Positions 32,388-43,830 of a stretch of DNA of 64,000 nucleotides are shown here, piece after piece. A model generated the notes under the pieces. The model saw only the letters and a program-made list of their open reading frames with translations. It was not told the DNA's origin and did not search any database. Positions within the stretch are counted from its first letter, which is position 1. Every line of letters starts with the position of its first letter. The DNA comes from Cryptomeria japonica (taxonomy: Eukaryota; Streptophyta; Pinopsida; Cupressales; Cupressaceae), in NCBI RefSeq assembly GCF_030272615.1, contig NC_081407.1, positions 437,997,230 to 438,061,229 on the forward strand, written 5' to 3'. A program made the translations under genes and the position numbers.

Positions 32388-34419
32388 TGTAATATCCCAG
32401 TTATTTTTTTTGTTTTTTAGGCCAATAATAATCATCCACAAACAGATGACCCGTTAAGGTTAGAAAGCATAAACTGAAAACTTGTTGGAAAATGCAACCC
32501 TTCCACTTTCTGATCACCAAGTGCCCAATGTGGGAAGGTGAGAGCATACGGTGTTGAGGGGATCGTTAGCTTCAAATAACTGGAAACAATACAATTCTTG
32601 GGCGGCAAGCCAGTCCCTTCCACTTATCCAGCAGGAATGCAAGAAACTTGGCGGTGAACCAGCCAAGAGAAACATACAAAGGCACAAATCACTCAACCGC
32701 GATATTTCAGCGGGAGGACTGAAATTACAAAACAAACTCAACTCAACCGCTTATGCAGAGGGAGGATCATTACAATCAGACATCACTCGACCACTTATGC
32801 AGTGGGAGAACTGAATTACAATTTACTTGAAAATAGGTGGCAAGCCAGCCTCTTCCACTTTTTAGCGGGGTGAGAGTTACAAGGCAAAATTGGTTAGTAG
32901 TACTACTACTTAACCTTACAATAATCAAGATAATGTGAGAAGAGGGTAATGCTGAACATCCAAATAAGAACATGAAATTTCTGCTAACATAAAAAATCTG
33001 CAGGTTGGAATTGCAAAACCCTCAACCTGTGGATTCACTAAAACGCTCATAACTCTCTCATTACTCACCCAATTCACCCAAAATCTGTTCTAAACAATTG
33101 CTTTACCCGCCACAATGAGAACAAATCCAAGGGAAGCCATCGAAACACCCATATTTATTTTGCACGCTTCCCAATGCATTCACTAAACCCCACGCCTAAC
33201 CCGGGAAGTTCGATTTTCAATATAAAAAACCACACTCAAAATAAGATGCTAAAAACTTACAATATGCATCGCCAGTGGTAGGAAGGAAGGATGAGCCGGT
33301 ACCCAGAATGATGGAATCGCCTGGCCAAGAGGTGCGAGCAAAATACACTTTCAGCAGTCTCGCGACCAGCAACCAGAAAACTCTCCAATCTCAATCAAAA
33401 CACTCCACAATCTGCAACTCACTCACCAACAGCACTGGGAATACATGAACACAACTAGGTACTATCTTGCAAGTACGAAACTGAGACTTAGCTAGGAAGC
33501 CACACTTCGAAGCTCAGATTTTTCAATCGCCAATTTGGTAGCATAACGATGCAAATTCATTTGATACCAAATGAGAGGCCAAGCACCTTTATTTATAGAT
33601 TTTTCCCTCTGAAATTCAAATGCAAATGGCGCCCAAAACCATTGAAATTCAATTTCATTTCATGTCAGCCTCCCCTAGACATGGCATTAATTTTCCCAAA
33701 TCCCTAGGCAAAGTTCAAACTTTTTCCTAGGTGACAACTTTGTGATATAAAATAATAAAAACATGAAATATTTCATCTTTCTCAACGCCACCGTTTTTAA
33801 TGCCATTGACTTAGGAAAATAACAATGTTGCTGGCAGATAGATATTTTTCCTAATTTGCCCCATAACACAATTAATCAGTAATAAAAATAATTAAATATC
33901 AAACCTTAGGATAAGGAAATAATATTTAATTAAATAACTTATAACTCCAATACTGATTAATACCAAAATCAAGGATGAAGCTGTGCGATGAAGACCACTG
34001 AACTGTGTTGAGTCAGGACCCTGTCCGAGACTGCTAAAAATAGAAATGCCAACCACTTACTAAAAATAGTAAGTCAAGAAATACCGCTCCGGAAAACATA
34101 ATCTTCGCACCTAGAGAAAGAGCTTGGAAAGCTCAGTAGAACTGCATCAACCAAACAGCCAAACCCTAACTTACTAAAAATAGTAAGTTCTGACTTCACC
34201 AAAGAATCAAATGCATGTTATGCCAACTTGGAGTTCATGGAAAACCCAGAAGGAAACCATAAGAAGAACTGAAGAATTCCCTCCTGACAAACCCTAAAAA
34301 GCTTGTGCAGAACTCGACAAAGGTTGGAAACCCTAATTCTCTTTTCCAAATAGCCTATGGGTCTTCGGAATAGGCCAATGGACCACTGAACTAATCACTG
34401 TAGAGAAGGGGACATTACA
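32388..34419 (-). repeat. 3' LTR of the pol-less element
   Basis: The coordinates run from TGTAATATCCC to GGGGACATTACA (2032 bp). On the minus strand a TATA box (TATAAATA) lies at 33590-33597. Three CTAAAAATAG-type sites lie at 34034-34189 and five palindromic modules at 32620-32870. Predicted ORFs inside it are not conserved and probably meaningless. Confidence 0.96.
34034..34189 (-). promoter_or_regulatory. Three MADS/MEF2-type sites in the 3' LTR
   Basis: CTAAAAATAG lies at 34034-34043, in the 8-bp-arm palindrome 34055-34074, and in the 9-bp-arm palindrome 34168-34189. All three are intact here, unlike in the partner LTR. Confidence 0.5.
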
Positions 34420-37400
34420 ATCCGCCCTTCCCAAAATTGCTTGTCCTCAAGCAATACCATCATAACTCTCGAAAATTTTAAACTGATCCACATCAAAGCA
34501 AGTACGATCCTAGGGTCCCATGCCCATCTCAAGAAGAACCCACCATACTGATGATGTGCCACTTTGATGACATCAGTGAAAACATCACGCCAAAACTGCA
34601 TTAACCTCCCTTGTAACTCCAAAATGTCACCATCCATGATACTCAAACTGAAAAATCTTAAAGGACTGACATCACTATCGTGCAACATCTCATGCCCATA
34701 AAGATCAAAGTAATTAATATCAACAATGCCACTAGCTATCACAAGCCTGGGCAATAGGGAAGATAGTCTACTCAACTCAAAATCAAACTTCTCAGCATGT
34801 CTCCATATGGTATCTAACAGAGCCACAACTGCCAATGTGACATCTCCAAATCTTTTTGCAAAGAGGAAAGCATTCCTTTGCAAGAGCTCGACAAACTCAT
34901 ACTCATAACTACACATGAATCTACTAAGCCACCCCAGAATTATTCTGACAAAACCATGGAGACTTCTAAAATCTCTTACAATTCCCACTCCAAGAACCTC
35001 AAAATGAAGAACCAAAGAAAGCAAAGGTTTACTATCCCAATCATAAGTAGAAGAAAGGGCATAAGTATAACCACTAGTTAGAGCTTCAACACTTCCCATA
35101 CACAGATATTGATTGCCCCAACTTGCCATACCTCTCATCTGAGACAATAAATCTGTCCTACCAGGAGACTGTGAAGTTTGAAAAAAAGTACACCAGCAGC
35201 CCACCAAGTCTGAAATGATTGACTTGAGATCTAATTTCAGGGAAATCAACATCCAAGAAGATGAACAACTGCTGCAACATTGGAAATCCTCATCCAAAAC
35301 AACACATTTGCTCACATCCAATGCTGGAAATATCTTCTCTAGTGACTCCAACTCCGCATGGAACCATCCTTTGCTCAGAATATCTTCCCAATCCACTAGT
35401 TGATGAGCAAAAGGAACCATCAAATGGCTGGTAAAGAAGGGAATGGCACCATCAATTCTGAAAATTTGTTCCTTATCCCTCCAAAGATCCTTCTTTCCAA
35501 ATGTAATAAGCTCCATCAGACCATGTTGACGATCTCGAGCCTGGACACCCAACTGACAATGATCTTCAACATACTGAAAATAAAACTCCAAACATCCCCA
35601 AGTGCTAGTAAGAACCAAGAGCATACTTAAGAGATTGATGTCTCCTCTAGTGACCCCTTGAAGCCTAACCATGAAAGCTTCAACAATATTGGAGTATGGA
35701 ACAAGTGTTGCCCTCAAATCCAACTCCCAAAATGGACTAGTATGAGCCTTATTATTATTCAACCCAAGAAATGGGTATTTAAGCATGCAATCACCACGTT
35801 TTGGTCCTTTCTCCCCTACTTTGTGAGTAACAAATATGAAATCTTCACTCCTTGCTGCTGCAATGAAACCTTGGACGACTTCTAAACTGTGTTTTGACAA
35901 CATCTTGATGCCAAAGATGTTGAAATCATCTAGAACAAAGAGAGGGTTTTCAAGAACTTGGAAGCCATCACTTTCTTCTTGCTCACTTCCATCTTGCTGA
36001 TCCGAATCTGCACGTGCAACCTTTGTTTTTCTTGTGAAGTTCTCAAGATCAAACTCTTCTTGAAGACTATCAAGCTCACCAATAACTTGCTCGATTTCTT
36101 TAGCTCTTTGTGAATTTTCTTGCTCCTTGAAAGTTCAAAATCAACAAACTGATCTTCTAACTCCATTAGAGCCAACTAAGTCTTTTCTAACATGTCCTTT
36201 TTTGACTCAAGCTCAAGAGTAAGCTCTTCACGTTTCCTCTCTTTTCCTTGTAAAACACTAAGGACCTTCTTAGCAGATTCGATGGCATAATCACGATCTG
36301 TGATCAATTGTATGCACTCTAATTTCAATGTCTCCAAAGAGTCTTTGATGAGTTGCAGATTGGGGAGAGCAACTTCATCCTTAACTCCCTTCCGTCTCTC
36401 TTCAATTTGAGCCTTCCAATAGAGGTCTTCTATCAAACTATGTGTATGGTCAAACCCAGATAGAACTCGCACCTCATTCTCAAAGGACCTCATGACTTTA
36501 TCCTTCCACTCGTGAACATTTAAAGGTGGTGTACTAGTCATTGGCTGCAACTGAAACTCAGAACTTTGTTTTTTGTCTTTGCTGCCCACAAAGCTGCTCC
36601 AAGACTCCTTTTCTTCACCACCCACTAGCTGCAATTGCTCAATATCATGAAGAGGATCAGATTCTACTAAATCTTGAAGTTTTTGCTTACTACCAACTTC
36701 ATGAATGGGTGAATCAGATTTGCATTTTAGAACCTCTTTAAACTTTCCATCATCAAAAACCATATGGTCCTCTAACTCTACAACACAATCTGCTTTTTGA
36801 GCTTCATCAGGATCAAAGGGAAATTCATCCCACACAGGTTCCTTGTCATCGCTAGGTGCCATCATACCCGGATCCCAAGTGCTAAAGGGCTGATTACTTT
36901 GTTTAGTTAAAAAGTGCTCACCATAGCTCCAAGTATCATCCAACTTAGATCTTGAATCTTCTCTTAATTTCCACACATTGCTATTCTCATCAAGAGCAAT
37001 GCTAGAACCAAGTGATGTTTCATCTTCCCACTCAAACAGTGGATTGTCATATGTTTTCACTTTACCCATCTCAAACAATGGGTTATCAACGATCTGGAAA
37101 GTATTTCCTTTTTCCAACTTAGACCAACAATCCTGCTGTCCTAAATCTGAAAATTCCAATTTAGGACATTGCTCAAAGACTTTCAGAATTTGGTGAAGCT
37201 CATTCTTCAAACTACGAGTCTCAACCCCATTATTCTAAAATGCAATTTCTGATTGGTCCTCTAAATCTGCCCCTTGAATGTCATCATTTTGGTATATTTT
37301 AAACTCACAAAATAGGACAGCCTCTTGGTCATTAGGAACTTCATCATTAGCTGCAATATTTTCAGCTTCATAACATGAATCTCCATCCAACAATCTGTTA

Positions 37401-37789
37401 ATCTTTCCCTCTTGTTTAACATCTTCAATTTTCATTTGCTCTTCCTCTAGAAGCTCATGAGTGCATTCAACACTGTCACTAGCTCCATAAGAAACATTAA
37501 GAGATTCATCATGCACAACCTCAAATATTGTTTTATCTTCTTGAATGACAACCTTATCAATGGTAGGTGCATGCATCACCAAAGAGTCTTCATGAAGCAC
37601 TGTCTCAAAGTTAGGTGTCAAAACACCAACTCCATCATTTGTCTTTGTATTAAAGATGTTGTTTTCAGACTCTTCCTTATGTTTGGATTTTGCAAGAACC
37701 TTCACGAACCCCATTTTAATATTTGGATCCTTCATCAAATTAATCAATCCTTGCATTAACTCACAAATAGACTTATCTGTAGTAGACAT
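34395..37789 (-). pseudogene. Long unknown ORF of the pol-less LTR element, broken
   Basis: From the ATG at 37789, one frame runs through TAG at 37237-37235 and TAG at 36178-36176, then shifts near 36120 and continues to a TGA at 34397-34395 inside the 3' LTR. The undamaged version would be about 1,130 codons. The first two thirds (to about 36000) are acidic and charged with Asp/Glu/Lys-rich helices, likely coiled coil near 36300-36050. The last 500 codons are rich in Leu, Phe, Trp and Ser with patches such as ISLKLDLKSIISDLVGCW. The end, LLEDKQFWEGR, is encoded over the purine tract. I recognise no gag, protease, RT, integrase or transposase motif. It could be a greatly diverged gag/envelope-like protein or a captured host sequence; this is unresolved. 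Confidence 0.75.
34420..34436 (-). promoter_or_regulatory. Polypurine tract
   Basis: The minus strand reads TTTTGGGAAGGGCGGAT directly before the 3' LTR start TGTAATG. This is the expected plus-strand priming site for an LTR element. The long ORF reads straight through it into the LTR. Confidence 0.88.
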
Positions 37790-37882
37790 TCTTCCAAACT
37801 AATATGCAACCAAAAAAACCACGACCCAATAGGATGTCAGGGACAACTCATGCTCTAATCAATTTGAACACACAGGCTGGTA

Positions 37883-37903
37883 GGAAAACCAACTCTGATA
37901 CCA
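37883..37903 (-). promoter_or_regulatory. Primer-binding site (initiator tRNA-Met)
   Basis: The minus strand gives TGGTATCAGAGTTGG one base after the 5' LTR end. The first eleven bases match the complement of plant initiator tRNA-Met (TGGTATCAGAGC). This fixes the element's orientation. Confidence 0.92.
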
Positions 37904-38137
37904 CTGTAATATCCCTGTTATTTTTTTTTGTTTTTTAGGCCAATGATAAACATCCACAAACAGATGACCCGTTAAGGTTAAAAAGCATAAACTGAAAACT
38001 TGCTGGAAAATGCAACCCTTCCACTTTCTGATCACCAAGTGCCCAATGTGGGAAGGTGAGAGCATACGGTGTTGAGGGGATCGTTAGCTTCAAATAATTG
38101 GAAGCAATACAATGCTTGGGCGGCAAGCCAGCCCCTT

Positions 38138-38388
38138 CCGCTTATCCAGCGGGAATGCAAGAAACTTGGCGGTGAACCAACCAAGAGAAACATACAAAGG
38201 CACAAATCACTCAACCGCAATATTTCAGCGGGAGGACTAAAATTACAAAACAAACTCAACTCAACAGCTTATGCAGCGGGAGGACCATTACAATCAGACA
38301 TCACTCGACCACTTATGCAGTAAGAGGACTGAATTACAATTTACTTGAAAATAGGCAGCAAGCGAGCCTCTTCCACTTTTCAGCGGGG
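38138..38388 (-). repeat. Five palindromic modules CCGCT-N6-AGCGG in R-U5
   Basis: Modules at 38138-38153, 38215-38232, 38265-38280, 38309-38324 and 38373-38388 have the form CCGCT(TATGC)AGCGG or decayed versions. The partner LTR has them at 32620, 32697, 32747, 32791 and 32855, and the solo LTR at 48241, 48324, 48368, 48402 and 48465, with similar spacing. One module reads CCACT...AGTGG in two LTRs, keeping the pairing. They lie downstream of the predicted start site, so they could fold in RNA. Confidence 0.7.
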
Positions 38389-39106
38389 TGAGAGTTACAA
38401 GGCAAAATTGGTTAGTAGTACTACTACTTAACCTTACAATAATCAAGATAATGTGAGAAGAGGTAATGCTAAACATCCAAATAAGAACATGAAATTTCTG
38501 CTAACATCAAAAATCTGCAGGCTGGAATTGCAAAACCAGCAACCTGTGGATTCACTAAAACGCTCATAACTCTCTCATTACTCACCCAATTCACCCAAAA
38601 TCTGTTCTAAACAATTTCTATACCCGCCACAATGAGAACAAACCCAAGGGAAGCCATCAAAACACCCATATTTATTTTGCACGCTTCCCAATGCATTCAC
38701 TAAACCCCACGCTTAACCCAGGAAATTCGATTTTCAATATAAAAAACCACACTCAAAATAAGATGCTAAAAACTTACAATATGCATCGCCAGTGGTAGGA
38801 AGGAAGGATGAGCCGGTACCCAGAATGATGGAATCGCCTGGCCAAGAGGTGCGAGCAAAATACACTTTCAGCAGTCCCGCGACCAGCAACCAGAAAACAC
38901 TCCAATCTCAATCAAAACACTCCACAATCTGCAACTCACACACCAACAACACTGGGAATACATGAACACAACTAGGTACTATCTTGCAAGTACGAAACTG
39001 AGACTTAGCTAGGAAGCCACACTTCGAAGCTCAGATTTTTCAATCGCCAATTTGGCAGCATAACGATGCAAATTCATTTGATACCAAATGAGAGGCCAAA
39101 CACTTG

Positions 39107-39114
39107 TATTTATA
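39107..39114 (-). promoter_or_regulatory. TATA box of the 5' LTR
   Basis: TATAAATA on the minus strand within a T-rich to GC transition. Equivalent boxes are at 33590-33597 in the partner LTR and about 49210-49217 in the solo LTR of the same family. It predicts a start site near 39075 and a leader of about 1.1 kb. Confidence 0.7.
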
Positions 39115-39546
39115 GATTTTTCCCTCTGAAATTCAAATGCAAATGGCGCCCAAAACCATTGAAATTCAATTTCATTTCATATCATAGCCTCCCCTAGACA
39201 TGGCGTTAATTTTCCCAAATTCCCTAGGCAAAGTTCGAACTTTTTCCTAGGTGACATCTTTGCGATATAAAATAATAAAAACATGAAATGTTTCATCTTT
39301 CTCAGCGCCACCTTTTTTAATGCCATTGACTTAGGAAAATAACAATATTGTTGGCAGATAGATATTTTTCCTAATTTGCCCCATAACACAATTAATCAGT
39401 AATAAAAATAATTAAATATCAAACCTTAGGATAAGGAATTAATATTTAATTAAATAACTTATAACTCCAATACTGATTAATACCAAAATCAAGGATGAAG
39501 CTGTGCGATGAAGACCACTGAACTGTGCTGAGTTAGGACCAGACTG

Positions 39547-39708
39547 CTAAAAATAGAAATGCTTAGCATAGCCACTTACTAAAAATAGTAAGTCAAGAAA
39601 TACTGCTCCGGAAAACATAATCTTCGCACCTAGAGAAAGAGCTTGGAAAGCTCAGTAGAACTGCATCAACCAAATAGCCAAACCCTAACTTACTAAAAAT
39701 GGTAAGTT
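39547..39708 (-). promoter_or_regulatory. Three MADS/MEF2-type sites in U3
   Basis: CTAAAAATAG occurs at 39547-39556 and, inside the palindrome ACTTACTA-AAAA-TAGTAAGT, at 39574-39593. A third copy at 39687-39708 has one change (ATGG). CTA(A/T)4TAG is the MEF2-type MADS-domain core; the wider palindrome fits the AGL3-type plant consensus as I recall it. The same three sites occur in the partner LTR and in the related solo LTR. Confidence 0.5.
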
Positions 39709-39943
39709 CTGACTTCACCAAAGAATCAAATGCATGTTATGCCACCCTGGAGTTCATGGAAAACCCAGAAGGAAACCATAAGCAGAATTGAAGAATTCCC
39801 TCCTGACAAACCCTAAAAAGCTCATGCAGAACTCCACAAAGGTTGAAAACCCTAATTCTCTCTTCCAAATAGCCTACGGGTCTTCGGAATAGGCCAATGG
39901 ACCACTGAACTAATCACTGCAGAGAAGGGGACATTACAGTTTC

Positions 39944-40870
39944 ACGACTACACTTTATTGATCACACCTCCCTTGTTTGAGAGGCTTTTGGTCTCGCAAA
40001 AGCTTAATGAGATTGTTAGTGAGGAGAAGATTCCCCCACCTCCTTCATGGAGGGTGGTATCTTCTCTTCATTTTTCACATAATAAGCTTGGACTCATTAT
40101 TCATCCAAATTTTGTGGGTTGGTGGTAACTTTCCTTCTAATGTGAGAGTGGAGTGCTTTAAGGTACTTAATTAATATATCTTTTTTTTTTCAAGTACATG
40201 CCTACTAACACATATTCATCGGAACTTCATGGCGTAATCCAACACACTTTTCCCATCTTGTTTCAAAACTATCCACTTGATTTTAATAGTATTTGTGCTT
40301 TATGGGATATAAATTCTTTTGAATGATCTCTTTAAATTCTTCCCAAGTACAATTGCCCTATTTTTTTTCACAATCCATTACATAGTTTTCCCATTGCACA
40401 AGAGCATGGCCTTCCATTTTGAGGCGTGCAAAACTGTTTCTTTGTGCTTCATAAACTTTATGAATACTCAAATTAACTTTTAGTATCTTAAAATCAAGAA
40501 TCCAACTTTTTTGCATTTATTATCTATTTTATATTTTAATTTCCACTTTAGTTTCTACTTTAAACATAATTGATTTTGTTTTGCTTTGAATGAGACTTTC
40601 AAGAATTCCTCACTTTTACTACCTTCTCCTTCCTCTATGCTAAACTTCTTGGGTGGAGTTTTTACCAAATCATCTATTGAGCTTTGCTCTTTTGCCATGT
40701 TTTGCTCTATTTTTATGTGCTCTTGTTGTTGGCCAGGCCTGGTTTTTTGTTATTCCCTTCATGTGGTTTTCCAATATGGTTACTTGTGCATTCATTTCCT
40801 CCATCTGGCTTCTTGCACTCTTCTAACTATCATACACATGCTTTCCACAAATCCCACAAAGATCAAAACT
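39944..40870 (-). pseudogene. Ty3/gypsy gag, copy B
   Basis: The minus strand shows the retrotransposon gag core: K-V-E-T-K-V-E-I-K, then LKMEGHALVQWENYV (about 40410) and W-E-E-F-K-E-I-I (about 40350). A C-terminal piece follows (Y-L-K-A-L-H-S-H-I-R-R, about 40150) with a Pro/Ser/Lys tail up to the LTR-element insertion at 39938. Stops and shifts are frequent. A primer-site-like TTTTGGTATCATAG lies upstream at about 40873-40886. The gag would form the particle. Confidence 0.75.
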
Positions 40871-40885
40871 GCTATGATACCAAAA

Positions 40886-41631
40886 TGCTGAGAAATTTTG
40901 TAAAAATAGAATTTAAAAATCACAAATTAGGATAGCATATTGTGCTACTTGTATATCCAAATGACCATGTTAGAGATAGGGAGTTGCTGATCAAATAAGA
41001 AAGAAACATGCTGCAATAAAATGAACCACACGAGAGCTTAAGAATTCATCTTGGAAATCCTACCAAGAGAGAAAAACCTACTTTATGGTAGTAGCAAATA
41101 CCATACTACCTATATCAAATGGAACAATTTACCAGGTACAATATGCTGCTGGATGCATGCTGCCCCTTGCTCCTTTAATGATAATTTTTAGTGTCTTAAC
41201 TTTCCAAGAACTATGAACAGCTGAATCTTCCTTTGATTGATACAATTTTGTTTTATATTGACCCATGCCTTGAAAACTTGCTTTCCAGCACCTTTTATAG
41301 ACTCATCTAACTGCTAGAACATTCTCTTGAGCTGAAGATAAATTCCTGCATTTGTTGGAAGTGAAACAATCTCTGTTCGTTTCATATTTTGGTTTATACA
41401 GTCAGGGGTTACTCCCAAGTTATGGTTCTAACTTGGACACTACCTTGCTTGTGGTGCTGTCCTTTTTCACTTTCTTGCTTTGTTTTCTGACCACTTTGTT
41501 CCATCTTATCTGGATTTTAGATCCATTTTACTGCTCACAAATTTCATGTCCATACATGTTTTTATTACAATTTCATGAATCTTTATGGATCAAACCTCCC
41601 CTATTAGAGAGGCTTTTGGTCCCACAAAAGC
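40886..41631 (-). repeat. LTR and flank of gypsy copy B, boundaries unclear
   Basis: The sequence follows the primer-site-like motif. Words from 40900-41010 (CAAATGACCATGTTAG, GAAACATGCTGCAATAAAA) recur at 46625-46690 next to gag copy C, so this is the shared LTR/leader. From about 41340 it matches 30590-30860. A TATA-like TTTTATAGAC lies near 41293. Exact LTR ends were not found. Confidence 0.5.
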
Positions 41632-41817
41632 TTAGTGTGGAGAAGATCCCCTCACTTCCTTATTTGTGGAGGTTGGTAGCTTTTTTGTGCTTTCTACAAA
41701 ATTAGCTTGAATGCATGCTTCATCCAAGTCTTGTGGGTTGGTGGTAACTACACTCCTAATGTGAGTGTGGAGTCCTTCAAGGTACTTGATGAGCATATCG
41801 TGTTCTTCTAAGTCCAT
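41632..41817 (-). pseudogene. Ty3/gypsy gag copy C, C-terminal piece
   Basis: The minus strand reads KYLEGLHTHIRSVVTTNPQD followed by L-D-E-A-C-I-Q-A-N, which matches the gag end in copy B (about 40150). Its N-terminal part lies at 45893-46545, separated by the 4.07-kb insertion. Confidence 0.8.
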
Positions 41818-42412
41818 GTTGTTGTGACATAATCACACACCACTCCATTGCAAATGGGGACCCCCGCTTTTTCGCTTTAGGCTTAAGGTTTTAGTGTTGT
41901 CGTCTAGGCTTAGTGTTAGTCTCTTAGTCGTTAACCATTGCATGTGAGGTGGAGGTTGGTTCTGTTGGATTGAGACTTGCATGAGTAGGTTGTATGAGGT
42001 GATCAAGTCATCGAGATCTCATTTGCAAACATAGATAGGTCCTAGGGTTTTGGTTTGGCAAATGCTAGGGTTGAAGGATGGTTGTTAGAAATGCTTTCAA
42101 TGATGAAGAATGTTCAAACGATGAAGTATGAAAATAGTGGGCTTACCAAAATTTTGGAGGTAAAAATTTGTCTAAGGCGAAATCTTGCTCAGGTCGTGGT
42201 CTTGTTATTGGCTTGCTCATCAAACAAATTTGTGCAAATGAACCCTAGAAATGCACCCATGCTAGAGAGGCAAGACCTGTGAAATGATCAAAGGACAATG
42301 CTAGTAGGTGATCAAAATTGATGAATTTGGGTGGATATGAAAATTTTGACTAAGTTAATTTTTTGCTTAACGCATGCCTCCTTTGAGCGCTTGCTCACCA
42401 AAACCAACTGCC

Positions 42413-42930
42413 TTGTACAAATGGAAGGCAAAATGCCACCAAGTTTGTGCAAACAAGCCTCAAAATGCCGCCACCTTGTGCAATTAAAGCCCCAAATGCC
42501 GCCCAACTTGTGCAGTCAAACCTCAATATGTCGCCCAAGTTGTGCATACAAGCATGAAATTTCCAACAGATTTGTGCAAACGAGGGCATAAAAGCAGCCC
42601 AAGTTGTGCAAATGAAGCACAAAAAGCCGACTAAGCAAGTTAACTTGTGCAAATGAAGCATAAAAGCCTACTTCACCAAGAATGATTTGTGCAAAACAAC
42701 ATCAGATTTGCGCCCAAGTTGTGCATATGGAGCAAGAAATACCGCCAAGTTGTGCAAATGGAGCAAGAAAAGCTGCTCAGCCTAATCTCTTTGTGCATAC
42801 AAGCATGAAAATGCCGCCATATTTGTGCAATCAAAGCATGAAAAGCTGCCCTATGTTGTGCAAATGAGCCTCAAAATGCTGCCCTATCTTGTGCAAAAGA
42901 ACATCAAAATGCTGCCCTAAATTGTGCAAT
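42413..42930. repeat. Phased TTGTGCA repeat, 16 units at 31-33 or 41-42 bp
   Basis: TTGTGC (or TTGTAC) begins at 42413, 42445, 42476, 42508, 42540, 42572, 42604, 42645, 42687, 42719, 42750, 42791, 42823, 42856, 42889 and 42922. Between them lie AAATG(A/G)AGC(A/C)T(G/A)AAAA and GCCGCCC(A/T)A words. Spacings fall in two classes near 32 and 42 bp, about three and four helical turns. Confidence 0.9.
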
Positions 42931-42959
42931 TAAACCATGAAAACCCACCCAAGCAAATA

Positions 42960-43830
42960 GGGCAGGCCTAAGTTCAAACATGTAGACTTAAAATGCAACT
43001 AAGAGGCTCCAATTTGAAACGTCTGCCCTAAAAAATCAAACGTGTGCCCTCAACAATAGATCTAAATCAAATGTGTAGACTCAAATATAAAGGAAGACCT
43101 AAATCATAGAGTGCAAATCAATCATGAAACGTGAGAATGGATAGGTCTTGACCCAAGCAACGTGAGGATCTAAGTATGAAGCATGTGGAGAAGACCTAAA
43201 TAACATAAGGTCCTGATCTAAAAGTCAAACGTGTGGACTCAAGCATGAAGGCGGACCCAAATCACAATATGCTGGCCTAAATCAATCATCAAATGTATGG
43301 ACTGAAGGAGTGTACCATGTGGGAGGCTTGTGTTAAGATGAAGCGTGTGAAGGCAGACCTAAATGAGGCATATAGATCCTAAATTTAAGCCTTGACCTAA
43401 AAGATAAGGGAGATCAAAAGATGAAACGTGTGAAGACGGAAATCCATCAAAGCGTGTGGCCCTATCTTTAAACAAGGCTTGTGAAGCAAAGTGTAGCGTG
43501 TTGAAAAGAAAGGTAGGCGCATAGGTATAGGGCAGATACTAATTCAAGCGTGTAAGATAAGGATCCAACCTAAATCAAGGTGTGGTCCTAATTTGAGCCC
43601 TGACCTAAACTAAAACGTGGGGATGAGGGATCTAAATATGTGACCTAAACTAAAAAACGTGTTAAGGGAATGGATATAAGTCCTCACAAAGCATGTGAAC
43701 CTGAATTAAGGTCCTAATCCAAGTTAAACATGTAAAAGTTAAGGCCAAACCCAACACACAAGGCATACAAAAGGAGAAATAGGATCTACTTAAGGCATTG
43801 GATTCAAGAAAGCATGTGGGGATTTAAGGT
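42960..43830. repeat. Degenerate AAACGTGTG / AGACCTAAAT repeat region
   Basis: Words such as AAACGTGTG, GCATGTGG, GGACTCAAGCATGAA and AGACCTAAAT recur irregularly for nearly 900 bp. No fixed period was seen by eye. It continues the phased repeat within the same insertion. Confidence 0.6.

Larger units (their letters stand above)
32388..39938 (-). mobile_element. Complete non-autonomous LTR retrotransposon without pol (LARD-like)
   Basis: Two LTRs of about 2.03 kb in direct orientation (32388-34419 and 37905-39938) start TGTAATAT and end GGGGACATTACA. They are flanked by the perfect 5-bp duplication GTTTC (32383-32387, 39939-39943). The minus strand has a primer-binding site after the 37905-39938 LTR and a purine tract before the 32388-34419 LTR, so transcription runs right to left. 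The 3.5-kb interior encodes no protease, RT, integrase or CCHC knuckle. Instead it holds a single broken frame over almost its whole length. This fits a large retrotransposon derivative mobilised by a partner's enzymes, but with a long ORF of its own. The LTRs differ at about a dozen positions in the first 280 bp, so the insertion is not recent. Confidence 0.96.
37905..39938 (-). repeat. 5' LTR of the pol-less element
   Basis: 2034 bp, with the same ends as the partner LTR. In transcription order it has CTAAAAATAG-type sites (39708-39547), a TATA box (39114-39107), then five palindromic modules (38388-38138) in the probable R-U5 leader, and the end at 37905 next to the primer site. Confidence 0.96.

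Noticed and set aside
32432-32973. Short ORFs also found at 37935-38476
   Set aside because: Their recurrence reflects the two LTR copies of one element; they are short and unlike coding sequence.
34395-35903. The 502-codon ORF as an independent host gene
   Set aside because: It starts inside the long element frame, ends within the 3' LTR and lies entirely between LTRs, so it is the C-terminal part of the element ORF.
34726-37759. Plus-strand ORFs of 60-100 codons opposite the long element ORF
   Set aside because: They are antisense shadows with no start context or recognisable composition.
37893-37903. tRNA gene suggested by the tRNA-Met match
   Set aside because: Only the 3' terminal complement is present, next to an LTR, which is a primer-binding site.
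42413-42930. Regularly spaced repeats reminiscent of a CRISPR array
   Set aside because: The repeats are short (6-7 bp conserved), the spacers are alike rather than unique, there is no cas gene and the context is a plant retroelement.
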